Assembly: GCA_902795265.1 (NCBI GenBank)
Contig: CADBKM010000025.1
Location: 1 to 38,602 of the forward strand
Source of the DNA: an uncultured Eubacteriales bacterium
GTDB taxonomy: Bacteria; Bacillota; Clostridia; Peptostreptococcales; Anaerovoracaceae
Direction of reading: 5' to 3'
DNA length: 38,602 nt
Shown: in pieces, positions 16,015 to 23,798 of the stretch
How positions within the stretch are numbered: position 1 is the stretch's first letter
Layout of the letters: each line of letters begins with the position of its first letter
Made by a program: the position numbers and the translations under genes
Notes under the pieces: model-generated
The model's database searches: none
What the model saw: only the letters and a program-made list of their open reading frames with translations
What the model was told of the DNA's origin: nothing

Positions 16015-16784
16015 TGATAATAAAACAGGACTTCTGGTTCAATTCGCTTGGAGCGAACAGGCCACTGCATATAAGAGTGCCGGATCACGGTGAACCGCCG
16101 TTTCCGGTGTTCTACTTTTTTGACGGCCACAATCTATTCAGAGATGAGGACGCGACTTACGGAAAGTCGTGGGGCATCGATGATTACTGCAGGGACTGGG
16201 ACAAGCAGATGATAATCGTAGGCATTGAGTGTGCCCACGGGCCGGGAGAGCGCCTTTCGGAATTCCTTCCGTATGGTTCAAACATGGGCTGGCTCAGAGG
16301 GATCGAACCTAAGGGCGAAGCTACCATGCATGGCATCATACACGAGCTTAAGCCGTACATCGACGCGAACTTCCCGACCATACCGTTCAGGGAATGCACT
16401 GCGATCGGCGGTTCGAGCATGGGCGGACTCATGGCTGCATACGCCGTGGTCAGATACAATCAGTATATTTCGAAGGCAGCGTGCCTCTCGCCTTCGCTCG
16501 GAAGCGTCAGCGGCAAGCTGTGGCACGAGATGAACGAGACTTATATGAGCCCTGACACACGGGTCTACCTTTCATGGGGGACTATGGAAGGCTACGGAAA
16601 AATAAAGGACCCTGACAAAGAGGACCGCTCGAGCTGGATATATAAGACATGCCGCGGAACGGCAAACAAGGTAATCGCCGCCGGCGGAGCCGTAAAGCTC
16701 TACTGCCAGGTAGGTGGGCATCACTGCGAAGCGGACTGGGAGAAGCAGCTCGGCATCTTTATGCCTTTCCTGTGGCAGGAGTAG
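16014..16784 (+). CDS. Putative esterase, alpha/beta hydrolase
   Basis: This is a 256-residue cytoplasmic serine hydrolase of the esterase D/Fes-like group. The nucleophile elbow is IGGSSMGGLMA, with the catalytic Ser in the middle of GSSMG near residue 131. VYLSWGTMEG and GGHHCEADW near the C-terminus probably provide the acid and the catalytic His. An early FFDGHNLF motif is typical of this esterase group. The start codon overlaps the stop of the PfkB-type kinase by one base. No signal peptide is present. The substrate is unknown. Confidence 0.82.
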   Translation: MIIKQDFWFNSLGANRPLHIRVPDHGEPPFPVFYFFDGHNLFRDEDATYGKSWGIDDYCRDWDKQMIIVGIECAHGPGERLSEFLPYGSNMGWLRGIEPKGEATMHGIIHELKPYIDANFPTIPFRECTAIGGSSMGGLMAAYAVVRYNQYISKAACLSPSLGSVSGKLWHEMNETYMSPDTRVYLSWGTMEGYGKIKDPDKEDRSSWIYKTCRGTANKVIAAGGAVKLYCQVGGHHCEADWEKQLGIFMPFLWQE

Positions 16785-16815
16785 AATCGCATAACAGAAA
16801 ACTCAACATGAAAAG

Positions 16816-16851
16816 AAAATGCCCCGGAGTATCATGCTCCGGGGCATTTTT
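16816..16851. terminator. Bidirectional terminator between esterase and ene-reductase genes
   Basis: AAAATGCCCCGGAG and CTCCGGGGCATTTTT form a long GC-rich stem with T-runs on both strands. It can end the plus-strand esterase operon and the minus-strand ene-reductase gene. Confidence 0.9.
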
Positions 16852-16884
16852 AAAGGAGTGTATTTATGAATGAGGTTTTACTTA

Positions 16885-18879
16885 TTAGTCAATGAAGCCC
16901 TTCTTCTTGAGAACCTTTACGATAGCGCGGGCTTCTCCCGTACCTTCGATGATCCTTCTCTGTCTCTTGGAGTCACCGATGTTCATGAGCTCAACATCAG
17001 CAAACTCTTCTTTCAGCATGTCGAGTACCGGGTTGTTGGACTTGAGTCCCATGCAGATGCATCCGTAATCGAACTCAACTTCTTCCATACTTCCGTCCGG
17101 ATTCTTGACTACGAAGCAGTCAGGCTTTACTTCCTGCAGAGCTGTGGACGGTCTCTGGTGTACGTTGTACTTATTCATCAGATCAGCAATGCTGACCTTT
17201 GTGATAGGATCGAGTGCCGGTCCGACGATATACGGTAGCATCTCGATTACCGTGGTGTCCGCTCCTCTAGGCGCGAAGAACTCCACTACATCGAGTCCTA
17301 CGGCGCCGGCGCCGATAACAACGACCTTCTTGCCCGTGCAGTCTTCAGGATAGTTGTCCAGATTATCGATAACGCCGAGTACTGTCTGTACCTTGCCCTT
17401 GCCAACGTTTTCCTTGAGTCCAGGGATCGGCAGGATCAGAGGCAGCGAACCTGTGGAGTTCACGATGATGTCCGGGTTGAGTGTCCTGATGAACTCAGGA
17501 GTAGGCTCTGTGTTCAGGAACACATGCAGGTTGTGGAGCTTCTTGATCCTTCTCTCAAGGTAATCAGGGAAGTCTCTCAGTCTGCTCTTGTCAGGGAACT
17601 TCGAGATCTCATATGCGAGTCCGCCGAGGTGATCGGCCTTCTCGATCAGGAATGCCGTACAGCCTACTTCAGCAGCTGTGCATGCAGCTTCCATGCCTGC
17701 TGTGCCGCCGCCGATAACGACAACGTTGCATGGCTTGTTGACCTTGAGCTTCTTATACTCATCGCCCTCGATGACTGCAGGGTTGACTGTGCATCTGATC
17801 GGCTTGTTGTTCTGGATACGGTTTCCAGCGCATCCGATGTTGCAGCTGATGCACTTTCTGATGTCACATTCGTGACCGAATTCAGCCTTGTTTACCCAGT
17901 CAGGGTCAGCAATCAGGCCACGGCCGATACCGATGAAATCAGCGTCGCCTCTTTCGAGGATGTCGTTTGCTACCTTAGGGCTTCTGATGTTGCCCATTGT
18001 GACGACCGGCTTGCCGTATCTTTCCTTAACGGCCTTAGCCATGTATGCACGCCATCCATCAGGGTAGCAGTTGCTGTCGATCTGATACTGCAGCGAAGGG
18101 TTGAGAGCTGCAGATACGTTGTATACATCGACCTCGTCTCCGAAGTACTGCAGATACTCGAGGCAGTCGTCGAGGTTGTTTCCGCCCTCGAGGAACTCGT
18201 CGGCACTGATCCTTGCGAAGATAGGAATGAATGGTCCTACCTGCTTTCTGACTTCGTCGATGACCATTCTGGCGAGACGTGCTCTGTTCTCAGCACTTCC
18301 GCCGAACTCGTCAGTTCTCTTATTGTAGATAGGCGAGAGGAACTGGCTGATGAGATAGGAATGTCCGCAGTGAACTTCGATAGCGTCAAATCCTGCCTGA
18401 ACAGCGCGCTTTGCAGCTTCGCCGTACTTCTTTACGATAGCTTCGATCTCATCCTTCTCGAGCGGACGAGGTGCCTCACCGCCGATCTTTGACGGAACTG
18501 TCGAAGATGATACAGTAGGAACTCCCGTACGTGCGGATGAAGCAGATGCTCCGGCGTGGTTGATCTGAACAGCGATGAGTCCGCCTTCTTCGTGGACTGC
18601 TTCTGTCAGCTTATAGAGCTTAGGCATGAACATGTCGTGGTCGAGTCTGAGCTGGCTTGTGCCGTTGGAGCCTGTAGGGAAGTCTACGCAGACGTTCTCT
18701 ACGATGATGAGGCCTGTGCCGCCTTTAGCTCTGAGTCTGTAATAGTTGATGTGGTCATCATTGATGCCGCCGTCCGGATCAGCGTAGTTTGTACCCATAG
18801 GAGTCATGAGGACTCTGTTCTTGAAGGTAGTCTTTCTTACTGTGATCGGCTCGAAGATATGTGGATAATCCTTCTTCAT
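16885..18879 (-). CDS. 2-enoate-reductase-like flavoenzyme (Old Yellow Enzyme family, FMN/4Fe-4S/FAD)
   Basis: This 664-residue NADH-dependent ene-reductase belongs to the 2-enoate reductase/2,4-dienoyl-CoA reductase/BaiCD group. Residues ~1-335 form the FMN-binding TIM barrel, with VHCGHSYLISQFLSP (His170, His173, Tyr175) at the active site. Cys343, 346, 350 and 363 in the CX2CX3CX12C pattern bind a 4Fe-4S cluster. A dinucleotide motif GGGTAGMEAA (near 390) binds FAD and GAGAVGLDV binds NAD(P)H. ATG 18879 was chosen over an upstream ATG because GGGAGGG precedes it. It is separated from the LysR gene by a terminator and has its own LysR-type box. The substrate is unknown; context suggests shikimate or dehydroshikimate. 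Confidence 0.88.
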   Translation of the reverse strand: MKKDYPHIFEPITVRKTTFKNRVLMTPMGTNYADPDGGINDDHINYYRLRAKGGTGLIIVENVCVDFPTGSNGTSQLRLDHDMFMPKLYKLTEAVHEEGGLIAVQINHAGASASSARTGVPTVSSSTVPSKIGGEAPRPLEKDEIEAIVKKYGEAAKRAVQAGFDAIEVHCGHSYLISQFLSPIYNKRTDEFGGSAENRARLARMVIDEVRKQVGPFIPIFARISADEFLEGGNNLDDCLEYLQYFGDEVDVYNVSAALNPSLQYQIDSNCYPDGWRAYMAKAVKERYGKPVVTMGNIRSPKVANDILERGDADFIGIGRGLIADPDWVNKAEFGHECDIRKCISCNIGCAGNRIQNNKPIRCTVNPAVIEGDEYKKLKVNKPCNVVVIGGGTAGMEAACTAAEVGCTAFLIEKADHLGGLAYEISKFPDKSRLRDFPDYLERRIKKLHNLHVFLNTEPTPEFIRTLNPDIIVNSTGSLPLILPIPGLKENVGKGKVQTVLGVIDNLDNYPEDCTGKKVVVIGAGAVGLDVVEFFAPRGADTTVIEMLPYIVGPALDPITKVSIADLMNKYNVHQRPSTALQEVKPDCFVVKNPDGSMEEVEFDYGCICMGLKSNNPVLDMLKEEFADVELMNIGDSKRQRRIIEGTGEARAIVKVLKKKGFID

Positions 18880-18956
18880 AGTTACTTTCCCTCCCCGAAA
18901 GATCGCTGTGTGAATTTGTAAGGTCATCTTCTTTTCTTGTGGTACTTATATGTTAA

Positions 18957-18995
18957 TAAAAAAACGAGCAGATGAAAAATATCAAAACTGCTCGT
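18957..18995 (-). terminator. Terminator after the LysR gene
   Basis: Read on the minus strand, ACGAGCAG and CTGCTCGT form a perfect 8-bp stem followed by a run of seven T. It separates lysR from the ene-reductase gene, implying a separate promoter for the latter. Confidence 0.75.
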
Positions 18996-18996
18996 A

Positions 18997-19019
18997 ATTG
19001 ATAGCCTGAATGCATCAGT
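18997..19019. promoter_or_regulatory. LysR-type binding box upstream of the ene-reductase gene
   Basis: The dyad ATTGAT-N11-ATCAGT fits the T-N11-A rule for LysR-type regulators. It matches the box at 20000-20022 in 18 of 23 positions. Its centre at 19008 is about 65 bases upstream of a possible start near 18943 (minus-strand TAACAT at 18950-18955), the usual LysR recognition distance. The promoter itself is weakly defined. Confidence 0.6.
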
Positions 19020-19043
19020 CTTCTGATATTGATCAGCTTTACC

Positions 19044-19952
19044 CTAAGTGATCGTTTTCAGCGTAGTTGAATCGAGGTCGGATCCGCTTATCATGAAGTC
19101 TATGAACCTTTGCGTCGCAGGCATCAGGTAGTGGTTCTTCATCCATGCTATGGTTACATAATGCACAAGATCTACATCAGAAACACTGTGTATTTTAAGT
19201 TGTTTCTCATTCAGCACGTCGACTCTTGCCACGAGCGCGATGCCGAAGTGCTCACGGACAAGGGCCTGTATGGAGTTTTCGTCCGAGCATTCGCATATGA
19301 TGTCGGGCTTTATCCCCAGACTTCTGTAAAGCCGCTGTGTATATCCGCCGAGGCCTGATATGCGGTCATATCCGATCACGGGGTAATTCTCAAGTTCTCT
19401 GATGGACAGCTCGTCCTTATCCGCAAGAGGGTGGTCAAGCGATGTGATTATCACCATCTCCTGCTTCAGTATCGGCACGAATTCAAGCTCTTCCTCATTC
19501 CCTGCATAAGCACAGAAGCCGACATCGAGTTTTCCGTTCTTGATATCTCTGATGATCGAGGATGTCCTGTTCTGGGTAAATCCGAAAGTTACTTTTTCAT
19601 TACCAGGGATCTCAAGAAAGGAGCGCACCTTGTGCGGTATGTAGTAGTTGGCAAGAGGGAATACATATCCGATGTCTATGCGGCCGCCCGATGAAGAAAG
19701 TTCTTTCATCTTATATACGGCTATGTCGCAGTCCTCCAGTATGCGGTCTGCATATTCAAGAAACATCCTGCCGGCTTTGGTCAGCACTATGCCGCGGCCG
19801 GATTTTTCAAAAAGCGAAACGCCAAGCTCGCTCTCCAGCGAGTCGATCGAACGCGAAAGGGACGGCTGTGATATATACAGCCTTTCAGCAGCAGCTCTTA
19901 TGTTTTCGAGTCTGGCGACTTCCTGGAAATATTTAAGTTGATTAAGAGTCAT
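19044..19952 (-). CDS. LysR family transcriptional regulator
   Basis: This is a 302-residue regulator with an N-terminal winged helix-turn-helix (LNQLKYFQEVARLENIRAAAERLYISQPSLSRSI, residues 3-37, given as the classical LysR pattern) and a C-terminal periplasmic-binding-protein-like effector domain. ATG 19952 follows GGGAGG with 8-base spacing; 28 further in-frame codons upstream have no such site and were excluded. It is divergent from the aroE-type gene and precedes the ene-reductase gene on the same strand. With matching boxes before both arms, it is the likely regulator of the module. A hydroaromatic acid such as shikimate or quinate is the plausible inducer, by inference. Confidence 0.93.
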   Translation of the reverse strand: MTLNQLKYFQEVARLENIRAAAERLYISQPSLSRSIDSLESELGVSLFEKSGRGIVLTKAGRMFLEYADRILEDCDIAVYKMKELSSSGGRIDIGYVFPLANYYIPHKVRSFLEIPGNEKVTFGFTQNRTSSIIRDIKNGKLDVGFCAYAGNEEELEFVPILKQEMVIITSLDHPLADKDELSIRELENYPVIGYDRISGLGGYTQRLYRSLGIKPDIICECSDENSIQALVREHFGIALVARVDVLNEKQLKIHSVSDVDLVHYVTIAWMKNHYLMPATQRFIDFMISGSDLDSTTLKTIT

Positions 19953-19977
19953 ATAGACGACCTCCCGGCGCATCATA

Positions 19978-19983
19978 AGTATA
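19978..19983 (-). promoter_or_regulatory. -10 element of the LysR gene promoter
   Basis: Minus-strand TATACT. The position expected for -35, 17 bases upstream, overlaps the LysR-type box at 20000-20022, which is typical of autoregulated LysR genes. Confidence 0.5.
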
Positions 19984-19999
19984 ACAGAAGATTCCTGCA

Positions 20000-20022
20000 A
20001 TTGATACATTGAGTGCATCAAT
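20000..20022. promoter_or_regulatory. LysR-type binding box in the divergent lysR/aroE intergenic region
   Basis: This is an imperfect dyad, ATTGATACA-N5-TGCATCAAT, in the form T-N11-A. The centre at 20011 lies about 65 bases before the predicted aroE start and overlaps the predicted lysR -35. A further half-site TGTATCAA lies at 20047-20054 and may be an activation site near the aroE -35. Confidence 0.65.
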
Positions 20023-20039
20023 TCGCTATATAACAAGCA

Positions 20040-20069
20040 TTGGATTGTATCAAATAAAGAAGTTAAAAT
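20040..20069 (+). promoter_or_regulatory. Probable promoter of the aroE-MFS-aroD operon
   Basis: TTGGAT at 20040-20045 and TAAAAT at 20064-20069 have an 18-base spacer. Transcription would start near 20076, leaving a leader of about 90 nt. An overlapping alternative is TTGTAT at 20045-20050. Confidence 0.4.
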
Positions 20070-20165
20070 ATTATCAGGAACTAGTTAAAGTATTAACAAT
20101 GTTGTCTTCCGACTTGTGGTAAATCAGAAGAAAACGATTCATAAGCTGAAACAAGGAGAAGAAAA

Positions 20166-21044
20166 ATGGCAGAAAGAATCACAGGACATACTGAACTTAT
20201 CGGACTTATGGCATATCCTATCCGTCACTCAAGCTCGCCTGCAATGCAGAACGAAGCATTCGCAGAGGTCGGTGCTGACTACGCATACCTCGCATTCGAA
20301 GTAGGCGCTGACGAGATCGAAGATGCTGTAAAGGCTATCAGAACACTCAAGATGAGAGGCTCCAACGTATCGATGCCTAACAAGACATTGGTAGGTCAGT
20401 ACCTCGATGAACTCGACCCTGCAGCTGAACTCTGCGGAGCTGTAAACACTATCGTAAATGACAATGGTCACCTGAAGGGATACATCACAGACGGTATCGG
20501 ATTCATGGCAGCCATGAAGGACAACGACATCGATCCTATCGGCAAGAAGATGACCATCGTAGGAGCAGGCGGTGCTGCTACAGCTATCGAGATCCAGGCC
20601 GCACTCGACGGAGTTGCTGAGATCTCCATCTTCAACATCAAGGATAAGTTCTACGAAGTCGGAGAAGAGACAGTCAAGAAGATCAATGAGAACACAAACT
20701 GCAAGGCAAAGATGTTCGACCTCGCAGATACTGAGGCTCTCCGCGCAGAGATGGCAGACAGCTACCTCTTCGTAAACGCTACAGGCGCAGGCATGAAGCC
20801 GCTCGAAGACGTTTCGGTAGTTCCTGACAAGAGCTTCTTCAGACCGGAGCTCATCGTTGTAGACGTTCCTTACGGAACACTCCTCACAAAGATGAGAAAG
20901 ATGGCTAAAGAAGTAGGATGCAAGACCATGAACGGACTCGGCATGATGCTCTTCCAGGGCGCAGCAGGATTCAAGCTGTGGACAGGCAAGGAAATGCCTA
21001 TCGAGCACATGAAGGAAGTCCTCGGCATCAGTTATGATGACTAA
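20166..21044 (+). CDS. ydiB: Quinate/shikimate dehydrogenase (YdiB/AroE family)
   Basis: This NAD(P)-dependent enzyme interconverts shikimate with 3-dehydroshikimate and, in YdiB-type members, quinate with 3-dehydroquinate. The 292 residues align by eye with E. coli YdiB along most of their length: LIGLMAYPIRHS-SP at the start, MRGSNVSMPNK with the catalytic Lys at 73, NTIVND at 94-99, TDGIGF with the partner Asp at 109, and the nucleotide loop VGAGGAATA near 134-142. AAGGAGAAG precedes the start. The order dehydrogenase-MFS-dehydroquinase echoes the E. coli ydiN-ydiB-aroD neighbourhood. Codon use is strongly biased (ATC, TAC, AAG), as in highly expressed genes. A catabolic role is favoured over biosynthesis. 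Confidence 0.9.
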   Translation: MAERITGHTELIGLMAYPIRHSSSPAMQNEAFAEVGADYAYLAFEVGADEIEDAVKAIRTLKMRGSNVSMPNKTLVGQYLDELDPAAELCGAVNTIVNDNGHLKGYITDGIGFMAAMKDNDIDPIGKKMTIVGAGGAATAIEIQAALDGVAEISIFNIKDKFYEVGEETVKKINENTNCKAKMFDLADTEALRAEMADSYLFVNATGAGMKPLEDVSVVPDKSFFRPELIVVDVPYGTLLTKMRKMAKEVGCKTMNGLGMMLFQGAAGFKLWTGKEMPIEHMKEVLGISYDD

Positions 21045-21090
21045 TTTGACGGAATCACTCAGTTAATTGTTATATGAAAGGTTTGAAAAA

Positions 21091-22305
21091 ATGACTAACA
21101 AGAAATATTTACCAAGCGTAATCGTGCTGTATCTCAACTACTTCCTGCACGGTATCGGATGCTCCATCCTCGGACAGGTAGCTATCAAGGAAGCTCTTTC
21201 AGCAAGCTGGGGCGTTGAAGTAATGGCCATCACAGCTATCTCCGCAGCACTCGGTCTCGGAAGACTCATCGCTCTTCCGTTCGCAGGACCTCTCTCCGAT
21301 AAGTTCGGACGCAGAGTATCCACTGTTATCGGAAGCTTCTCATACGCTGTATATCTGATCGGTCTCGCTCTCGCATTCAACGCAGGCGGAGCAGGCGGAT
21401 ACAGAATCGCTTACATCTGCGCTATCGTTGGCGGTATCGCAAACTCATTCCTCGACACAGGTATCTACCCGGCTGTTGCTGAGATCATCAACAAGGCTCC
21501 TGGCGTAGCTACAATGGGAATCAAGTTCGCTATTTCCGGTTCGCAGTTCCTGCTGCCATTCTTCCTCGGAATCGCTGTAGGCCAGACTGCAGGCGGCCTC
21601 GTAAGCTACAACGCACTGTTCTACGCTGTAGGTATCTGCTACCTCGTACTCATGGCACTCATCATCTTCTTCCCGCTGCCTGACGCAGATCAGAAGGCTG
21701 AGAAGAAAGAGGGTCTCATTGAGGGAATCAAGAAGGCAAACTTCTCTGCAGGTTCGATCGCTATGATCCTCATCGGATTCACATGCACAGGTACATTCCA
21801 GCTCTGGCTCAACTGCGCTCAGAACTTCGCAAAGGAAGTCGTCGGCTGGGCTCAGCCTGAGATCATGCAGTCGTTCTACTCCGCAGGTACAATGATCGGT
21901 CTTATCGTTACAGCTCTCCTGACAAGAAAGGTCAAGGATGTAAGATTCGTAATGGTATACCCTGCAATCTGCCTCGTAATGATGCTCGCAGTTCTCATGA
22001 TGCCTTCACAGGCTCTCTGCAAGGTCGGATCCTTCGTTATCGGATGGGCAGGAGCCGGCGGACTCCTTCAGATCGCAACATCGGTCTGCAACATGCTCTT
22101 CCCGAAGATCAAGGGAACAGTTACTGCTCTCGTTATGATCGCATCGTCGCTCTGCAACTACACTATCCTGACAGCTGCTGCACAGATGACTCCGTCCGGA
22201 GTAATGACAATGAACATCATCTTGACAGCTGTAGGCGTACTGCTCGGACTCTTCGTAAACAAGAACTACGCAAAGATGCTCAAAGCAGCAGAAGCAGACG
22301 CGTAA
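21091..22305 (+). CDS. MFS transporter, YdiM/YdiN-like (putative quinate/shikimate carrier)
   Basis: This is a 404-residue major facilitator with about 12 hydrophobic segments. The loop-2 signature DKFGRRVS is at ~71-78, followed by typical glycine-rich helices. Position between a YdiB-type dehydrogenase and type I dehydroquinase parallels ydiM/ydiN of enterobacteria, so transport of quinate, shikimate or a product is inferred; direction is unknown. ATG 21091 has GAAAGG upstream; an in-frame TTG at 21067 was not chosen. Codon use is as biased as in the flanking enzyme genes, unusual for a membrane protein. A 26-base perfect-ended stem-loop follows. Confidence 0.85.
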   Translation: MTNKKYLPSVIVLYLNYFLHGIGCSILGQVAIKEALSASWGVEVMAITAISAALGLGRLIALPFAGPLSDKFGRRVSTVIGSFSYAVYLIGLALAFNAGGAGGYRIAYICAIVGGIANSFLDTGIYPAVAEIINKAPGVATMGIKFAISGSQFLLPFFLGIAVGQTAGGLVSYNALFYAVGICYLVLMALIIFFPLPDADQKAEKKEGLIEGIKKANFSAGSIAMILIGFTCTGTFQLWLNCAQNFAKEVVGWAQPEIMQSFYSAGTMIGLIVTALLTRKVKDVRFVMVYPAICLVMMLAVLMMPSQALCKVGSFVIGWAGAGGLLQIATSVCNMLFPKIKGTVTALVMIASSLCNYTILTAAAQMTPSGVMTMNIILTAVGVLLGLFVNKNYAKMLKAAEADA

Positions 22306-22317
22306 CAAAGAAGACAG

Positions 22318-22343
22318 GCAGCCGCGTGGTACCATGCGGCTGC
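22318..22343 (+). other. Intercistronic stem-loop between the MFS and aroD genes
   Basis: GCAGCCGC...TGG and CCA...GCGGCTGC form a near-perfect hairpin around a tight TA loop with no T-run after it. It is not a terminator by itself. It may protect the 3' end of the upstream message or set differential expression. Confidence 0.6.
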
Positions 22344-22377
22344 ATAAGCTGAACTTTGGACAGAAAGGAACAGAACT

Positions 22378-23139
22378 ATGAATACTGTTAAAGTCAGAAA
22401 TACAGTTATCGGCGAGGGAATGCCTAAGATCTGCGTTCCTATCGTAGGAGTAACAAAGGAAGCCATTCTCGAAGAGGCCAAGGCAATCACAAAGCTTCCG
22501 GCTGACGTAGTTGAATGGCGTATCGACTGGTTCGAAAACGTATTTGACTTCGCTGCACTTGAGGACGTTATGAAGGGCCTCCGCGAGGTTCTCGGCGACA
22601 TGCCTATCCTCATGACATTCCGTACTTCGAAAGAGGGCGGAGAAAAGGCCATCGAAGACGAAGTTTACGCTGACATCAACATCAGAGCTGCTCAGACAGG
22701 ACTGATCGACATGGTAGACGTTGAAGTCTTCACAGGCGATGAGATCGTAAAGAAGATCATCGACGGAGCTCACGCTGCAGGCGTTAAGGTTGTTGCTTCG
22801 AATCACGATTTCTTCAAGACTCCTGACAAGGACGATATCGTAGGCCGCCTCTGCAAGATGCAGGAGCTCGGCGCAGATATCCCTAAGATCGCCGTTATGC
22901 CGCAGAACAAGAAGGACGTTCTTACACTTCTTGCTGCAACAGAAGAGATGGCAAATGAGCATGCCGACCGTCCGATCATCACAATGTCGATGGCAGGAAC
23001 AGGCGTTATCAGCCGTCTTGCAGGCGAGGTGTTCGGATCCGCTCTCACATTCGGAGCTGCCGCAAAGGCATCCGCTCCGGGACAGATGGGAGTAGAGGAT
23101 CTCAAGCAGGTGCTCACACTTCTCCACGGAGCACTGTAA
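22378..23139 (+). CDS. aroD: Type I 3-dehydroquinate dehydratase
   Basis: The enzyme dehydrates 3-dehydroquinate to 3-dehydroshikimate through a Schiff base. The 253-residue length, His143 in SNHDF and Lys170 in IPKIAVM coincide with the numbering of the E. coli and Salmonella enzymes. WRIDWFEN supplies substrate-binding residues and PGQMGVEDL is the usual C-terminal loop. Between the quinate/shikimate dehydrogenase and a transporter it most likely serves quinate/shikimate use. AAAGGAACAG lies before the start. Codon bias is strong, and a GC-rich hairpin follows at 23157-23198. Confidence 0.95.
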   Translation: MNTVKVRNTVIGEGMPKICVPIVGVTKEAILEEAKAITKLPADVVEWRIDWFENVFDFAALEDVMKGLREVLGDMPILMTFRTSKEGGEKAIEDEVYADINIRAAQTGLIDMVDVEVFTGDEIVKKIIDGAHAAGVKVVASNHDFFKTPDKDDIVGRLCKMQELGADIPKIAVMPQNKKDVLTLLAATEEMANEHADRPIITMSMAGTGVISRLAGEVFGSALTFGAAAKASAPGQMGVEDLKQVLTLLHGAL

Positions 23140-23156
23140 TCGATCGTTTATCTGAT

Positions 23157-23198
23157 ATGCTCCGCCCCGGTTATCCATCAACCTCCCGGGCGGAGCAT
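23157..23198 (+). other. GC-rich hairpin after aroD (weak terminator or processing site)
   Basis: ATGCTCCGCCC pairs with GGGCGGAGCAT across a 20-base loop. The following GTTTATAAG is a poor T-run, so partial termination or an mRNA boundary between aroD and the TRAP genes is more likely than a full stop. Confidence 0.55.
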
Positions 23199-23220
23199 GT
23201 TTATAAGAGAAGGGAGAGCC

Positions 23221-23796
23221 ATGAAAAAAGCAATAAAATGGCTTGATCACAACCTCGAGGAATTCCTTCTTACGATCCTGCTGCTTGCTATGGTTCTTAT
23301 CATGGGGCTGCAGGTTTTCTCAAGATTCGCATTGAAGGCGTCGCTGTCATGGACTGAAGAGCTTACGAGATACATGTTCATATGGGCAGGTTTTCTCAGC
23401 GTCAGCTATTGCAGCAAGAGGTGCATTTCGATCAAGATAGAACAGTTCGTGGCAAGATTCTCAAGACGTACGAAGGCGGCTATCAAGCTGGTCAACCATA
23501 CGATCGAGCTGGCATTTTTCTTTTACATGATACCGTTTGCTTTTTCGTATATGATGTCGGCCGTCGAGAGCGGGCAGGTGAGCCCGGCACTCGGAATACC
23601 TATGTATTATATACAGGCCGCGCCTTTCGTATCGTTCATACTGGTAGCATTCAGGATAATCCAGAGGTGGATCATAGAGCTTAAGTTCACACTCGGAAAG
23701 CCGGTGTACGACCCGGCACATCCTGAGCGCAATACTCCTGAATCATTCATACAGGCAGGAAAGGCTGTTAACGCAGCTGATGCCGGAAAGGAGTAG
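23221..23796 (+). CDS. TRAP transporter small permease (DctQ)
   Basis: This is the small membrane subunit of a tripartite ATP-independent periplasmic transporter. It has 191 residues and four hydrophobic segments, beginning with LEEFLLTILLLAMVLIMGLQ and including WTEELTRYMFIWAGFLSVSY, the typical DctQ signature region. ATG 23221 was preferred over the upstream in-frame ATG because AAGGGAG precedes it. The C-terminal tail is hydrophilic. dctM follows after 2 bases. It uses more ATA codons than aroD upstream, hinting at weaker expression or a different origin. Confidence 0.9.
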   Translation: MKKAIKWLDHNLEEFLLTILLLAMVLIMGLQVFSRFALKASLSWTEELTRYMFIWAGFLSVSYCSKRCISIKIEQFVARFSRRTKAAIKLVNHTIELAFFFYMIPFAFSYMMSAVESGQVSPALGIPMYYIQAAPFVSFILVAFRIIQRWIIELKFTLGKPVYDPAHPERNTPESFIQAGKAVNAADAGKE

Positions 23797-23798
23797 CC

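Noticed and set aside
20166-23139. Reading aroE/aroD as part of the biosynthetic shikimate pathway
   Set aside because: No other aro genes are nearby, the dehydrogenase resembles YdiB, two transport systems and a LysR regulator accompany it, and the layout echoes the E. coli ydi locus. Biosynthetic copies would be expected elsewhere.
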